This document shows positions 55,201-61,979 of a stretch of DNA of 64,000 nt, piece by piece; within the stretch, counting starts at the first letter, position 1, and every line of letters starts with the position of its first letter. Made by a program: the position numbers and the translations under genes. The DNA is from Paracrocinitomix sp040880585 (GTDB lineage Bacteria > Bacteroidota > Bacteroidia > Flavobacteriales_D > Crocinitomicaceae): contig JBBDID010000029.1 in NCBI GenBank assembly GCA_040880585.1, positions 1 to 64,000 on the forward strand, given 5' to 3'. The notes under the pieces are model-generated. The model worked only from the letters and a program-made list of their open reading frames with translations. It did no database searches and was not told the DNA's origin.

Positions 55201-55409
55201 GGGTTGATCCTTACGACTATCACTTAACTATCTTCAACAGATGGGGTGAAATCATCTTTGAATCCCATAACTATGATCAGGGATGGAACGGTCATTATGG
55301 AAATGGTGGTTTGGTTCAAGACGGAGTTTATATCTGGCAAATTGAGTTTGGTGAAAAGTATTCTGACGATAAGCAAACACACAGAGGACACGTCACAGTA
55401 CTTAAATAA
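49272..55409 (+). CDS. Giant SprB-repeat adhesin with T9SS type B sorting domain
   Basis: This 2045-residue surface protein has a signal peptide (V-S-F-A-Q, residue 22). A reelin-like jelly-roll follows (about 45-235, F-G-D-D-F-N-T-G and D-G-G-A-T-W-I-D-F). From residue 284 to about 1690 come 17-18 SprB-type repeats of about 75-80 residues, each built on T-C-x-G-x-x-D/N-G, P-Y-x-Y-S-x-D-N-G and D-x-N-G-C. An Ig-like module and a PKD domain (F-W-D-F-G-N-G) are next. The last 90 residues are a type B sorting domain (V-P-N-V-F-T-P-D-G-D, F-N-R-W-G-E-I-I-F). SprB-family adhesins mediate gliding or attachment. A terminator follows at 55432-55462. Confidence 0.93.
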   Translation: MKKFSLIILAFIMSTMNVSFAQTVVASANPTSFSCGGGNVDLSAVGTSTTPVFGDDFNTGSVAPGWSASPAAQFDNPCGASVDGSTYLWMGPTTAAPREMTTAPVDVSCGGTVCFDFKFICESCGDSSPCEGADTYAEGVSLQYSTDGGATWIDFAYFAPNGDLLTAYPGNVYSPYASGTTPFTSWNNYCFTIPAGAETATTMFQLHQWGSSGTNYDHWGIDNFYVYANPCAPFYYDWLHIPGAPDSPDVTTNITQTTTFEVCYTNGIVSVCDQVTVTVETIDITGLTIGTEPCLGDNTGTISVTVNGGAAPYTYTLAGPTPGSNGTGNFNNLAPGNYTLTVNDNGSCVADSSFTIPPGPACCTLTATGTDLTCFNNNSGTTTAHPANGVAPYSYQWDAAAGNQTTQTATGLAAGTYSVTITDFNGCTSTASVTIGQPTALNAGATPTDPTCFGVCNGQIVVSAPTGGTSPYEYNLNGGTFGGSGTFTGLCDGNYNVIVQDDNGCQFPISNIAINEPTDLTLTQQSVIAATCGAANGELVVAAGGGTTNYQYDIGGAQQASGTFSGLTSGTYTVTVTDANGCTETLNVNIPSSAGPVPFIDVSNNVTCNGGLSGSVTVGVTGGTTPLTYYLDPPSAGQAGNTFNSVSAGTHTIEVVDANGCSGTVDVTLTEPTALNYSVVKTDASCNNLCDGEIDITASGANPPYEYSDDNGLTFQTSNVLTGLCAGTINVVVRDANGCLANSTVNITEPTALTLAPTFTEPSCYGSSDGTITFNGGGATPAYEYSIDNGTTFSTSDPVTGVAAGDYDLVIEDANGCQETTPLTVTQPPAFNFNYLANNPSNCGANDGSFEIAALNGLAPYQYSINGPSGPFQGTGYFPNLYSGLYTLYVIDDNGCADSVYEALSDNVMVGYVNFQQDATCYNDCNGVVEVAQNFGAAPYTYTLSTTGVSQVNNGFFLNLCAGTHYVTIEDDGLCIEIVQVDITHPDSILFDAALTDITCPDGVDGEITIQNESGGDGGPYTYSIDGVNFQASPTFGGLTSGIYTLWTQDGQGCLGSAEFTLTEPAPWDIVINQTDLTCYQNNTGFVQVVASGSTSPYSYDLGGTVNGTGIFSGLAANVAGYPITVTDDNGCTFDTSKVVNEPAELTAGYTLEDALCFGAADGQITVAAAGGTTPYLYSSNNGVTQQSNPILSGLAAGCYDVHVEDNNNCVAISNQCIGEPTEVTMTLVTSPATCGLNNAEVTITANNGTPGYQYSNDGGATFQAGNSFTGLAPTNYTLVVEDNNGCQIDSLITLTADNQPQIDNIVKNNPLCFGNADGDITITSSGGVGAHQYSIDNGVTFQAAATFNGLVDGTYDVVVEDANGCQATTTVTLTHPTLLTLNSVPTHLTCNGNSSGEIIITANGGTSPYDYSIDNGATFQGGGTFSFIAANTYDLVVEDANGCIATGTETVTEPNALVWTDFTINHPICFGSCDGEVLTTTFGGTGAYNYNWSGNIAASGSQNATGVCAGTYSVTLTDANGCQLDSNNFVLTNPPAMQIDNVVANDLLCYNDNTGEIIITAATAIDFAIDGPVVQNNATGNFTNLPIGNYDITVTDADGCTAISNTTLYQPDSLYSIAPSNWPACYGETVTIQAFTNGGTVPYQTFEWTNDQNGNVETNAIFDYVVFDTIEFTYQVTDANGCQTVPVSYTVMPSPPLVLAPSPDTMICIGEEVDLSVVASGGELIDFGAYLGYSYSWDTGNPQDTLEMITVSPVTPTDYTVTVTDQCGQVVDTTITVGIHPDPIVDILATVYGCEPDTFDFDMSANVQPGYSIFWDFGNGQTSTNPNPTDVIYQNAGTYDITVTIVSDEGCTITETSIGAVVINENPIPGFYYEPDAPTIMDPTIQIVDYSENAVSYTYTFGEFGTSSLAEPSFTFPVEDEATIEVCQYIVSVDNCTAEVCVPVLIQEIILFYVPNVFTPDGDSFNENFKPVFTGGVDPYDYHLTIFNRWGEIIFESHNYDQGWNGHYGNGGLVQDGVYIWQIEFGEKYSDDKQTHRGHVTVLK
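50121..54350 (+). repeat. SprB repeat array (17-18 units) within the adhesin gene
   Basis: Degenerate repeats of about 230-240 bp encode the Cys-paired SprB units. Similarity is clear at the protein level but low at the DNA level, so the array is old or diversified rather than freshly amplified. Several recurring DNA words, such as GATGCAAATGGTTGT, mark the D-A-N-G-C end of each unit. Confidence 0.8.
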
Positions 55410-55431
55410 TTGAAGTTCAATATTGATGATC

Positions 55432-55462
55432 AAAAGCCGGCTGGTTGATACAGTCGGCTTTT
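55432..55462 (+). terminator. Intrinsic terminator after the adhesin gene
   Basis: AAAAGCCGGCTG pairs with CAGTCGGCTTTT (one G-T pair) across a GTTGATA-type loop and is followed by a T-run. It separates the giant adhesin from the small T9SS gene. Confidence 0.75.
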
Positions 55463-55524
55463 TGGTCGAATTAATTTGGCAAAAACAAACCTTTTACCTT
55501 AAGTTAGCGTATCAATAGTTAATT

Positions 55525-55995
55525 ATGAAAATAGTTGGTAACATCAGCACAATTCTAATCGCTTGTCTGGCTTTTTGTAATACAGCACTTGCGCAAGAAC
55601 AAAGAGTGATAGGGGCTGCAGGAACTCAGACTCAGGGTTCATCCCACTCAGTGGTTTGGACAATAGGAGAAGTGATTATTCCTACAATAACAAACGCATC
55701 TAACCACCTAACACAAGGGTTTCATCAATCAGATATTTATGTGCTCAATGTTCATGAATATAGTGCGATAGAAATTTCGGTCTATCCGAATCCTGCCAGA
55801 GATATCGTGAACATTTCTTCATCAGAAAATGCAGAAATGACGATTTACGATATACAAGGGAAAAAAATTCAAACTCTTTTAGTGTCTCCCATAACCGAGT
55901 CATTTAATGTGTCTCACCTAAGTAGAGGGACATACACCCTGGTTTTTACAATTGATGGTAGCCTTGCAAAACAAATGAAAATTATAATACTATAA
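55525..55995 (+). CDS. Small T9SS type A sorting domain protein
   Basis: The 156-residue product has a signal peptide (A-L-A-Q). A short N-terminal region (I-G-A-A-G-T-Q-T-Q-G, then V-W-T-I-G-E-V and L-T-Q-G-F-H-Q) is a conserved module common in Bacteroidota before a sorting tag. The type A domain follows, with S-V-Y-P-N-P-A-R-D, M-T-I-Y-D-I-Q-G-K and L-S-R-G-T-Y-T-L-V-F. Almost nothing lies between the module and the tag, so it may be a minimal surface decoration or a carrier. It is 10 bp from the fibre gene and probably co-transcribed with it. Confidence 0.85.
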   Translation: MKIVGNISTILIACLAFCNTALAQEQRVIGAAGTQTQGSSHSVVWTIGEVIIPTITNASNHLTQGFHQSDIYVLNVHEYSAIEISVYPNPARDIVNISSSENAEMTIYDIQGKKIQTLLVSPITESFNVSHLSRGTYTLVFTIDGSLAKQMKIIIL

Positions 55996-56005
55996 TCATA
56001 TCCCC

Positions 56006-58192
56006 ATGAAAAAAATACTTACACTATTAGTTATTCTAATTACAACCGGAACCTCTTTTGGACAGGCTCCACAAAAAATCAATTATCAGGCAGTTGTTCG
56101 TGATAATGGCGGTGCTTCTGTTACCAATCAGTTAGTTGGTATACGGGTCTCTATTTTAGAAGGCTCTTCACTAGGACCTGAAGTTTTTGCAGAGACGCAT
56201 GGCCCTACTACTAATGGATACGGTTTAATCAATATTCAGATTGGTACAGGATCAAATATGGGACAGGCACTTTCAACTATTGATTGGGGCGCAAATACCT
56301 ATTTTGTAAAAATAGAAATTGACCCCTCAGGTGGAACAACTTATTCGCTTTCATCTGTTTCACAATTATTGTCAGTTCCTTATGCCTTACACGCTAAAAC
56401 CGTAGAAAATCCGAATGATGCAGATGCTGATCCCACCAATGAGTATAATACAGGAGCAATTTTGAATAGCGACACATTGGAAATTACAGATGGAGGAGGA
56501 ACTTTCAATGTAGATTTATCTCCCTTGAAAAATGATCCGGATATGGATGCTACAAATGAAATTCAAACCTTATCGAAAGTAGGACAAGTTATTTCCCTCT
56601 CAAATGGAGGAGGAGCATTTACAGATGATGTGAATGATGCAGACAATAACCCCAATAATGAATTAAATGGTACTTTGCTTTTGAGCGGAACTACACTTCA
56701 ACTCACAGACGCAGGAGGGACATTAAACGCAGATCTTTCTAGTTTAGGTGATGATGCAGATGCAGATCCCACTAATGAATTTCAAACCATTTCAAAATCA
56801 GGTAGTACAGTAACGCTTTCTAATGCGGGAGGATCATTTGTTGATGAGGTGAATGATGCAGATGCAAATCCCACCAATGAAATTCAAACACTTTCCAAGA
56901 CGGGAAGTACAGTATCACTTTCAAATGGCGGTGGCTCATTTGTTGATGATGTGAATGATGCAGATGCTAATCCCACCAATGAAATTCAAACAGTGAATAA
57001 AGTAGGTACTACGGTTACCTTATCAAGTGGTGGAGGTTCATTTACGGTAGATGATGCAGATGCCAGTGCTACAAATGAATTTAATATAGGAGCCAGCTTG
57101 ACCGGGACAGATTTAAATATTACGGATGGCGGAGGAACTTTGGTGGTTGACTTGTCATCTTTAGGAGGTGGAAATGCTACAGATGAACTAAACACCAGTT
57201 TCTATTTGGATGGAGACACTTTGAAAATAACAGATGCTGGTGGTACACTTAATGCTGATTTATCACCTTTAATTACCGGAGGTGGAGATTTGAGTACGTC
57301 CAATGAATTAAATACAGGCGCCGTATTGAATGGAACGGATTTAGAGATTACTGATCCCGGAGGAACTTTGGTAGTCGATTTGTCGACTTTAGGAGGTGGA
57401 AACCCCACTGATGAACTAAATACGAGTGCTGTATTGAATGGTACTGATTTAGAGATTACAGATGCCGGAGGGACTTTAGTAGTCGATTTATCATCTTTAG
57501 GAGGTGGAAATGCTACAGATGAATTAAACACAACGGTGGTATTGAATGGTACAACTTTAGAGGTGACAGATGCCGGAGGGACACTAACAGCAGATTTATC
57601 ATCACTGGTAGGAGATCCAAGTTCAACCAATGAGTTGATTACCGGTGCTGTATTGAACGGAACTAATTTAGAGATTACGGATGCCGGAGGAACAACTGTA
57701 GTTGATTTATCCTCATTGGGAGGTGGTCCACAATTCACAATAGGACAATACTTTGGTGGCGGAATCATTATTTATGTCGATTCTACCGGAGATCACGGAA
57801 TTATAGCTTCTATAGATGATTTTGCCGCTCAGGTTTGGGATCCAAACGGAGATGGAACCAGCCCATATAATGCAGATAGTAATTTTGACGGAGGAACGAA
57901 TACAACAGAGGTTTACGGATATTTTGGCGCAACAGGTACGTATGCCGCCAGAACTTGTGTAGATTATAGTGCAGGTGGTTTTACAGATTGGTATTTGCCT
58001 GCTTTGTTTGAATTAGAGTTCGTATTTGCCAATGCACATCTACTTGGAAATATTGTTCCTACTGCACATTATTGGTCTTCAACTGAAGTAAATGCTTTTC
58101 AAAGTGATGCCATTAATTATGTGAATAAAGAGATCGTAGCATATTCTCAAGCGGGAAGTTCAGCTAGAGTTCGTCCAATAAGAAGATTTTAA
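56006..58192 (+). CDS. Repeat-fibre surface protein with C-terminal DUF1566 domain
   Basis: The 728-residue product begins with a signal peptide (S-F-G-Q). A conserved Bacteroidota head of about 110 residues follows (K-I-N-Y-Q-A-V-V-R-D-N-G, ending S-V-P-Y-A-L-H-A-K-T). Residues 138-571 contain 12 tandem units of about 36 residues built on N-E-x-x-T...L-x-G...I-T-D-x-G-G and D-L-S-S-L-G-G-G, with D-A-D-x-x-P-T linkers in the first half. The last 150 residues are a DUF1566 (Lcl C-terminal-like) domain, with G-G-I-I-I-Y-V-D, W-Y-L-P-A, Y-W-S-S-T-E and R-V-R-P-I-R-R-F. No T9SS tag is present. It looks like a shaft with a binding tip. Confidence 0.85.
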   Translation: MKKILTLLVILITTGTSFGQAPQKINYQAVVRDNGGASVTNQLVGIRVSILEGSSLGPEVFAETHGPTTNGYGLINIQIGTGSNMGQALSTIDWGANTYFVKIEIDPSGGTTYSLSSVSQLLSVPYALHAKTVENPNDADADPTNEYNTGAILNSDTLEITDGGGTFNVDLSPLKNDPDMDATNEIQTLSKVGQVISLSNGGGAFTDDVNDADNNPNNELNGTLLLSGTTLQLTDAGGTLNADLSSLGDDADADPTNEFQTISKSGSTVTLSNAGGSFVDEVNDADANPTNEIQTLSKTGSTVSLSNGGGSFVDDVNDADANPTNEIQTVNKVGTTVTLSSGGGSFTVDDADASATNEFNIGASLTGTDLNITDGGGTLVVDLSSLGGGNATDELNTSFYLDGDTLKITDAGGTLNADLSPLITGGGDLSTSNELNTGAVLNGTDLEITDPGGTLVVDLSTLGGGNPTDELNTSAVLNGTDLEITDAGGTLVVDLSSLGGGNATDELNTTVVLNGTTLEVTDAGGTLTADLSSLVGDPSSTNELITGAVLNGTNLEITDAGGTTVVDLSSLGGGPQFTIGQYFGGGIIIYVDSTGDHGIIASIDDFAAQVWDPNGDGTSPYNADSNFDGGTNTTEVYGYFGATGTYAARTCVDYSAGGFTDWYLPALFELEFVFANAHLLGNIVPTAHYWSSTEVNAFQSDAINYVNKEIVAYSQAGSSARVRPIRRF
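56417..57720 (+). repeat. Twelve-unit fibre repeat within the gene at 56006
   Basis: Units of about 108 bp fall into two sub-types. The N-terminal units mostly read N-E-I-Q-T-L-S-K-T-G with D-A-D-A-N-P-T linkers. The later ones read N-E-L-N-T-G-A-V-L-N-G with G-G-G-N-A-T-D linkers. DNA identity between neighbouring units is high (for example around 57300-57550), suggesting recent expansion and possible length variation. Confidence 0.8.
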
Positions 58193-58214
58193 TACCATTC
58201 CAATCCCATTATAT

Positions 58215-58249
58215 AAAACGCCCTGATTATTGAATCAGGGCGTTTTTTT
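58215..58249 (+). terminator. Strong intrinsic terminator
   Basis: A 14-bp perfect stem, AAAACGCCCTGATT with AATCAGGGCGTTTT, with four-base loop ATTG and a seven-T tail. It ends the surface locus. Confidence 0.9.
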
Positions 58250-58280
58250 GTAGCTTAAATGTTAAGGAGAAATTAGGCAC

Positions 58281-58312
58281 AAAAAAAACCTACTGATACT
58301 ATACAGTAGGTT
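58281..58312 (-). terminator. Intrinsic terminator of rpmH
   Basis: AACCTACTG (58287-58295) pairs with CAGTAGGTT (58304-58312), and eight A residues at 58281-58288 give a T-run on the minus strand. It lies just downstream of the rpmH stop. Confidence 0.8.
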
Positions 58313-58333
58313 CCTGAATTTTTTAGGAGAAGT

Positions 58334-58495
58334 TTAACGCTTCGCTTTTTTCTCAGAAGAAACAGATACTTTTTTTCTACCTTTTCTTCTTCGGGCATTT
58401 AACACAGCTCTACCATTTTTAGTCGCCATTCTTGCTCTAAATCCGTGCTTGTTTCTTCTCTTTCTCTGTGATGGCTGAAACGTTCTTTTACTCAT
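58334..58495 (-). CDS. rpmH: 50S ribosomal protein L34
   Basis: This 53-residue, strongly basic ribosomal protein of the large subunit begins M-S-K-R-T-F-Q-P-S-Q-R-K-R and continues H-G-F-R-A-R-M-A-T-K-N-G-R-A-V-L-N-A-R-R-R-K. These are the L34 signature residues. It is too short for many ORF finders. A terminator (58281-58312) and a textbook promoter (58567-58596) make it a complete single-gene transcription unit, rather than part of an rpmH-rnpA operon. The assignment is secure. Confidence 0.97.
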   Translation of the reverse strand: MSKRTFQPSQRKRRNKHGFRARMATKNGRAVLNARRRKGRKKVSVSSEKKAKR

Positions 58496-58566
58496 CTCTT
58501 ATAATTTCTCTGGTGTAAAGTCTTTTTTTGCCCTTTCGGGAATCTTCATTGGCCGTTAGGCAGGCG

Positions 58567-58596
58567 CAAAGATACAATAAATAAAATGAATGCAAA
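58567..58596 (-). promoter_or_regulatory. Promoter of rpmH
   Basis: On the minus strand, TTTG (58593-58596), an 18-base AT-rich spacer and TATCTTTG (58567-58574) match the Bacteroidota consensus exactly. The start codon is about 70 bases downstream, leaving an untranslated leader of roughly 65 bases. Confidence 0.65.
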
Positions 58597-58657
58597 AAAA
58601 TCAAGACTATTTTTCAAAAATATGGGATTATTATGACAATAGCTGTTGAGAACTAGG

Positions 58658-58665
58658 TAAATTTG
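58658..58665 (+). promoter_or_regulatory. -7 element of the ABC exporter gene
   Basis: TAAATTTG matches TAnnTTTG and ends ten bases before the ATG at 58676. No convincing -33 element is seen. Confidence 0.45.
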
Positions 58666-58675
58666 TGCCCTTATT

Positions 58676-60469
58676 ATGTTTGGAAACCGCAATAACAAGG
58701 ATAAGGTTAAATTATCTAAAGATTCGTACCGAAAAGCAAAGCGAATTTTTCGTTACATGAAACCGTATCGGTTTATTTATTCAATCGGATGGTTCTTTCT
58801 GGTGCTTTCTAGTGTGACCGCTATGATTTTCCCTGCTTTGATGGGGCAACTTCTCGGAGCAAACAAAGATGAAAAACCCTTGATTGATATTCCAAATACG
58901 GACATGACAGACATCAATACCATATTGATTGTAATGTTGATCGTATTTGGAACCCAGGCGTTATTCTCCTTTTTTAGGATTATTATTTTTAATAAAGTCA
59001 CCGAAAACACCCTGCGAGACATCAAAAAGAATGCTTTTAATCGCATTATTTTATTTCCCATTGACTTTTTCAACCGAAATAAAGTAGGAGAACTTACCTC
59101 CAGAATCGCCACAGACATTAACCTGATTCAAGAAACCTTGAATACGACCATTGCAGAGTTTTTCAGGCAGTTTGTAACCATTGGAATTGCTTTGGGTTTT
59201 ATCCTGTATTTTTCCTGGGAACTGGCCTTGTGGATGCTGGCGGTAGTGCCAATATTGGCAATAATCGCCATTACATTTGGAAGGTACATCAGAAAGTTGT
59301 CTAAAACAGCACAGGAAGAATCTGCCCAATCCAATTCAATTTTAGAAGAGGCACTTACGGGAATCGTAAATGTAAAAGCATTCACCAATGAACGTTTTGA
59401 AGCAGATCGATACAAAGAAAAGATCAACCGCATTATGGGGATCAATATCAAGCGGGGAGTCATGCGGGGTATTTTTGTTTCTTTTATCATTTTCGGGATG
59501 TTTGGTGGAATTACATTTGTGATCTGGAAGGCGAAGGGAATGCAGGAGATAGGGATGATCACCGACGCAGAATTTAAAGCTTTTATTTTATACACCATCT
59601 TTTTGGGCGCCTCTTTTAGTTCTATCCCCGATTTATACGCTAAAATTCAAAAAGCCATTGGTTCTACAGAGCATTTAATGGATATTTTGGAAGAAGAAAC
59701 TGAGTCTGAAGAAGGGAATGAGTTGGAGAATTTTAATGGAAAAGTTTCTTTTGAAAACGTTTCTTTTGCCTATCCCCAACGCAAGGGAATTCAGGTGCTG
59801 GACCAGATCAGTTTTACTTGTGAGGCCGGTCAGACAACGGCTCTTGTCGGTAGTTCCGGTGCCGGAAAAACAACGATATCTTCGCTGCTGTTAAACTTTT
59901 ATGACTTAGATAAGGGCGTGATCAAATTTGACGATAAAGATATTTCCACCATTGCTAAAAAAAGCCTTCGAAAACACATTGCCGTAGTTCCGCAAGAAGT
60001 GATCTTGTTTGGAGGAACCGTGCGGGAAAATATACTGTATGGCAAAACCCAGGCTACAGAAGAGGAGGTGATTGCTGCGGCAAAAAAAGCCAATGCGTAT
60101 GATTTTATCATGTCTTTTCCAGATCAGTTTGAAACGCTGGTAGGAGATAGGGGGATTCAGTTATCAGGCGGTCAAAAACAGCGAATCGCCATTGCGAGAG
60201 CCGTGCTGAAAAATCCTAAAATATTGATTTTGGATGAAGCCACATCTGCACTGGATTCTGAGTCTGAAAAATTGGTGCAAGATGCCCTGGAAAAACTAAT
60301 GGTGGGCAGAACCTCATTTGTTATCGCACATAGGCTATCGACCATTAAAAATGCAGATAACATTCTCGTACTTGAGAATGGCAGAATTGTCGAGCAAGGC
60401 AAACATGATGATCTAATCGTTAAATCAGACGGCGTTTATTTTAAACTCAACAATATTCAGCTGAGTTGA
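58676..60469 (+). CDS. ABC transporter, fused permease/ATPase (MsbA-like exporter)
   Basis: This 597-residue half-transporter has six membrane helices (about 35-320) followed by a nucleotide-binding domain. Walker A is G392-S-S-G-A-G-K-T399, with the Q-loop in V-V-P-Q-E-V. The signature is L-S-G-G-Q-K-Q-R, Walker B I-L-I-L-D-E-A-T, and the H-loop A-H-R-L-S. Such proteins form homodimeric exporters for lipids, lipid A or hydrophobic compounds. The substrate is not determined here. It is divergent from rpmH and stands alone. Confidence 0.94.
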   Translation: MFGNRNNKDKVKLSKDSYRKAKRIFRYMKPYRFIYSIGWFFLVLSSVTAMIFPALMGQLLGANKDEKPLIDIPNTDMTDINTILIVMLIVFGTQALFSFFRIIIFNKVTENTLRDIKKNAFNRIILFPIDFFNRNKVGELTSRIATDINLIQETLNTTIAEFFRQFVTIGIALGFILYFSWELALWMLAVVPILAIIAITFGRYIRKLSKTAQEESAQSNSILEEALTGIVNVKAFTNERFEADRYKEKINRIMGINIKRGVMRGIFVSFIIFGMFGGITFVIWKAKGMQEIGMITDAEFKAFILYTIFLGASFSSIPDLYAKIQKAIGSTEHLMDILEEETESEEGNELENFNGKVSFENVSFAYPQRKGIQVLDQISFTCEAGQTTALVGSSGAGKTTISSLLLNFYDLDKGVIKFDDKDISTIAKKSLRKHIAVVPQEVILFGGTVRENILYGKTQATEEEVIAAAKKANAYDFIMSFPDQFETLVGDRGIQLSGGQKQRIAIARAVLKNPKILILDEATSALDSESEKLVQDALEKLMVGRTSFVIAHRLSTIKNADNILVLENGRIVEQGKHDDLIVKSDGVYFKLNNIQLS

Positions 60470-60628
60470 TGGAGGTTACTTAAAAAATCCAAAGCCCGAA
60501 TAAGGTGTTTGTCGGTCGTCACAATTCCCACAGGTACTGCTCAACGACTTAGTGGAATTGAAAATTAGTGGGAGTGCCTTGTGGAGGCTTGATTTTGGGG
60601 TTTAGGTGTTGGGAGCCGTTTTTCATTC

Positions 60629-61027
60629 CTACAGTTCCGTATTGAGATTGAAAGTTACAGTGCCACCTAAATTACAACCAAACATACTGGCAAAATACTT
60701 GCCATCTGGAAGTCCGGTTAAATTAAATTTTGGATATTCAGGGGCACTTACTGCAACCTTTTGTACTACTTCATTTTTAGAATTCAGAAGCATTACGGAA
60801 GTTGAAGTACCGGAACTTGGCATACTGAGAATTACGGAGTCAGTAATTGTGTTTCTAGAAAATTCTAATTCTGGACATTCCTGTCGTCCCGTTTCACAGC
60901 CTTCCCAAAAGTCGAAACTTATATTATACTCAACAAAGTCTCGTTCACTAGATTTGTTTTGGCTTTGATCAGAATTGCAAGAAACAATTCCAATACTAAC
61001 TACAAGAATTAGAGGTAATATTTTCAT
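60629..61027 (-). CDS. Hypothetical lipoprotein
   Basis: The 132-residue product starts at ATG 61027 (M-K-I-L-P-L-I-L-V); the in-frame ATG at 61045 adds six residues before the signal. A lipobox, I-V-S-C near residue 17, is followed by N-S-D-Q-S. The mature part reads F-D-F-W-E-G-C-E-T-G-R-Q-E-C-P-E-L and ends with a beta-sandwich-like tail (L-P-D-G-K-Y-F-A-S-M-F-G-C). This suggests a small carboxypeptidase-regulatory-type or Ig-like fold with disulfides. It is the first of the minus-strand single genes of the right accessory region. Confidence 0.7.
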   Translation of the reverse strand: MKILPLILVVSIGIVSCNSDQSQNKSSERDFVEYNISFDFWEGCETGRQECPELEFSRNTITDSVILSMPSSGTSTSVMLLNSKNEVVQKVAVSAPEYPKFNLTGLPDGKYFASMFGCNLGGTVTFNLNTEL

Positions 61028-61143
61028 GAAACAGCAATGGTTCATAACATTTTACCTAAAATTAAGCATTTTTTAAATGCCGCCGCAGTGCACTGGACAA
61101 AAAGTGTCGGATGTGAATTTTGGTATTATTGTAGTTGTAGTTT

Positions 61144-61815
61144 TTACCCTTGAATGTAAATTGCAAATTCACCTATTCCAACGTCATATTTATGCGGCTT
61201 CCAAGGAGTGTTTGATTTTGTGATTATTTTTTTTGACGTAGCCATATAACAGAAATCTTTATTTTTCGATTTGACTATGTCAGGAGTTCTCCACAGTATT
61301 TCTTTCGCTTTCCGTATCTTTAAATAAGATTCAGATTCGTATATTCCAATTGGTTTTCTAATCTTAAGAGTACAACTGTATTTAAATTCAATTGTTATGG
61401 TATCTTTTTCAGAATTATACTGAACATTTTGAATCTCATGGTAGACATCTAGTTTTTTTCCTGTCCAATCACCCCATATTTTAATCTTGCCACCTTTGAA
61501 TAAATTTTCATTTGACTTAAAATTATATTCTAATTTCTCTGGCGTTAGTTTTCTAAATTCATCATGTTCTAGAGGTTTTAAATCATCTGCATCATAGCTT
61601 GCATTGTCACCGGTCATAGTTGAAAGGACGCCTCTTCGACGCATAAAATTGAATAAAAAACGACCGAGAAGAAAACCAATTATTAGAAGAGATAAGCTTA
61701 TAGGGTACTTCCAAAAAGAATAAACTTTGTCTAGTACAGCTATTCCAGCAAGAACAAATGCTCCAAAAGGCAAAAAAGCATAAAAGAAAGAAACTACAGT
61801 CCTTAATGTTTTCAC
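61144..61815 (-). CDS. Hypothetical membrane protein
   Basis: This 223-residue protein has two N-terminal membrane helices (about 6-27 and 37-56), the second followed by R-R-R (positive-inside). A soluble region of about 165 residues follows, with alternating strands (W-G-D-W-T-G-K-K-L-D-V-Y-H-E-I and a Lys/Arg-rich middle). No domain is recognised. It is a single gene flanked by spacer elements in an accessory region. The fold resembles PH-like or bacterial-PH domains only in its strand pattern; I would not name it on that. Confidence 0.65.
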   Translation of the reverse strand: MKTLRTVVSFFYAFLPFGAFVLAGIAVLDKVYSFWKYPISLSLLIIGFLLGRFLFNFMRRRGVLSTMTGDNASYDADDLKPLEHDEFRKLTPEKLEYNFKSNENLFKGGKIKIWGDWTGKKLDVYHEIQNVQYNSEKDTITIEFKYSCTLKIRKPIGIYESESYLKIRKAKEILWRTPDIVKSKNKDFCYMATSKKIITKSNTPWKPHKYDVGIGEFAIYIQG

Positions 61816-61832
61816 AAAACGGGGGGATTACT

Positions 61833-61895
61833 TAACGTCAAAAATAAAACTAATAATTTTATTCCTTTTAAAAAGAAATAAAGAGCACGCATTAT
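61833..61895. repeat. 63-bp direct repeat, copy 1
   Basis: This starts TAACGTCAAAAATAAAAC and ends AAGAGCACGCATTAT. It matches the copy at 63656-63718 at 60 of 63 positions. Both copies lie just upstream of a minus-strand accessory gene (at 61144 and 63118) and in the same orientation. Confidence 0.85.
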
Positions 61896-61897
61896 TT

Positions 61898-61967
61898 GTT
61901 GTCGCGGATTTATAATCCGTGACACTATTATTGTATTTATACACGGATTGCAAATCCGCGCTAACAG
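61898..61967. repeat. 70-bp double-hairpin repeat, copy 1
   Basis: Two hairpins, CGGATT-TAT-AATCCG and CGGATT-GCA-AATCCG, flank an AT-rich middle. The whole is also an inverted repeat, because the left arm CGCGGATT...AATCCGTG pairs with the right arm CACGGATT...AATCCGCG. The copy at 63039-63108 is identical over all 70 bases. Confidence 0.9.
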
Positions 61968-61979
61968 GGTAAATGATCT

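Noticed and set aside
57202..57768. Minus-strand 188-codon open frame inside the fibre gene
   Set aside because: It is a shadow created by the repeated codons of the plus-strand gene; its sequence is a low-complexity Pro/Ser/Val repeat.
58334..58675. Replication origin next to rpmH
   Set aside because: No dnaA, rnpA or cluster of DnaA boxes is visible nearby, so rpmH alone does not mark an origin here.
60606..60968. Plus-strand open frame opposite the lipoprotein gene at 60629-61027
   Set aside because: The minus-strand frame has a lipobox and a sensible start; this one is a shadow.
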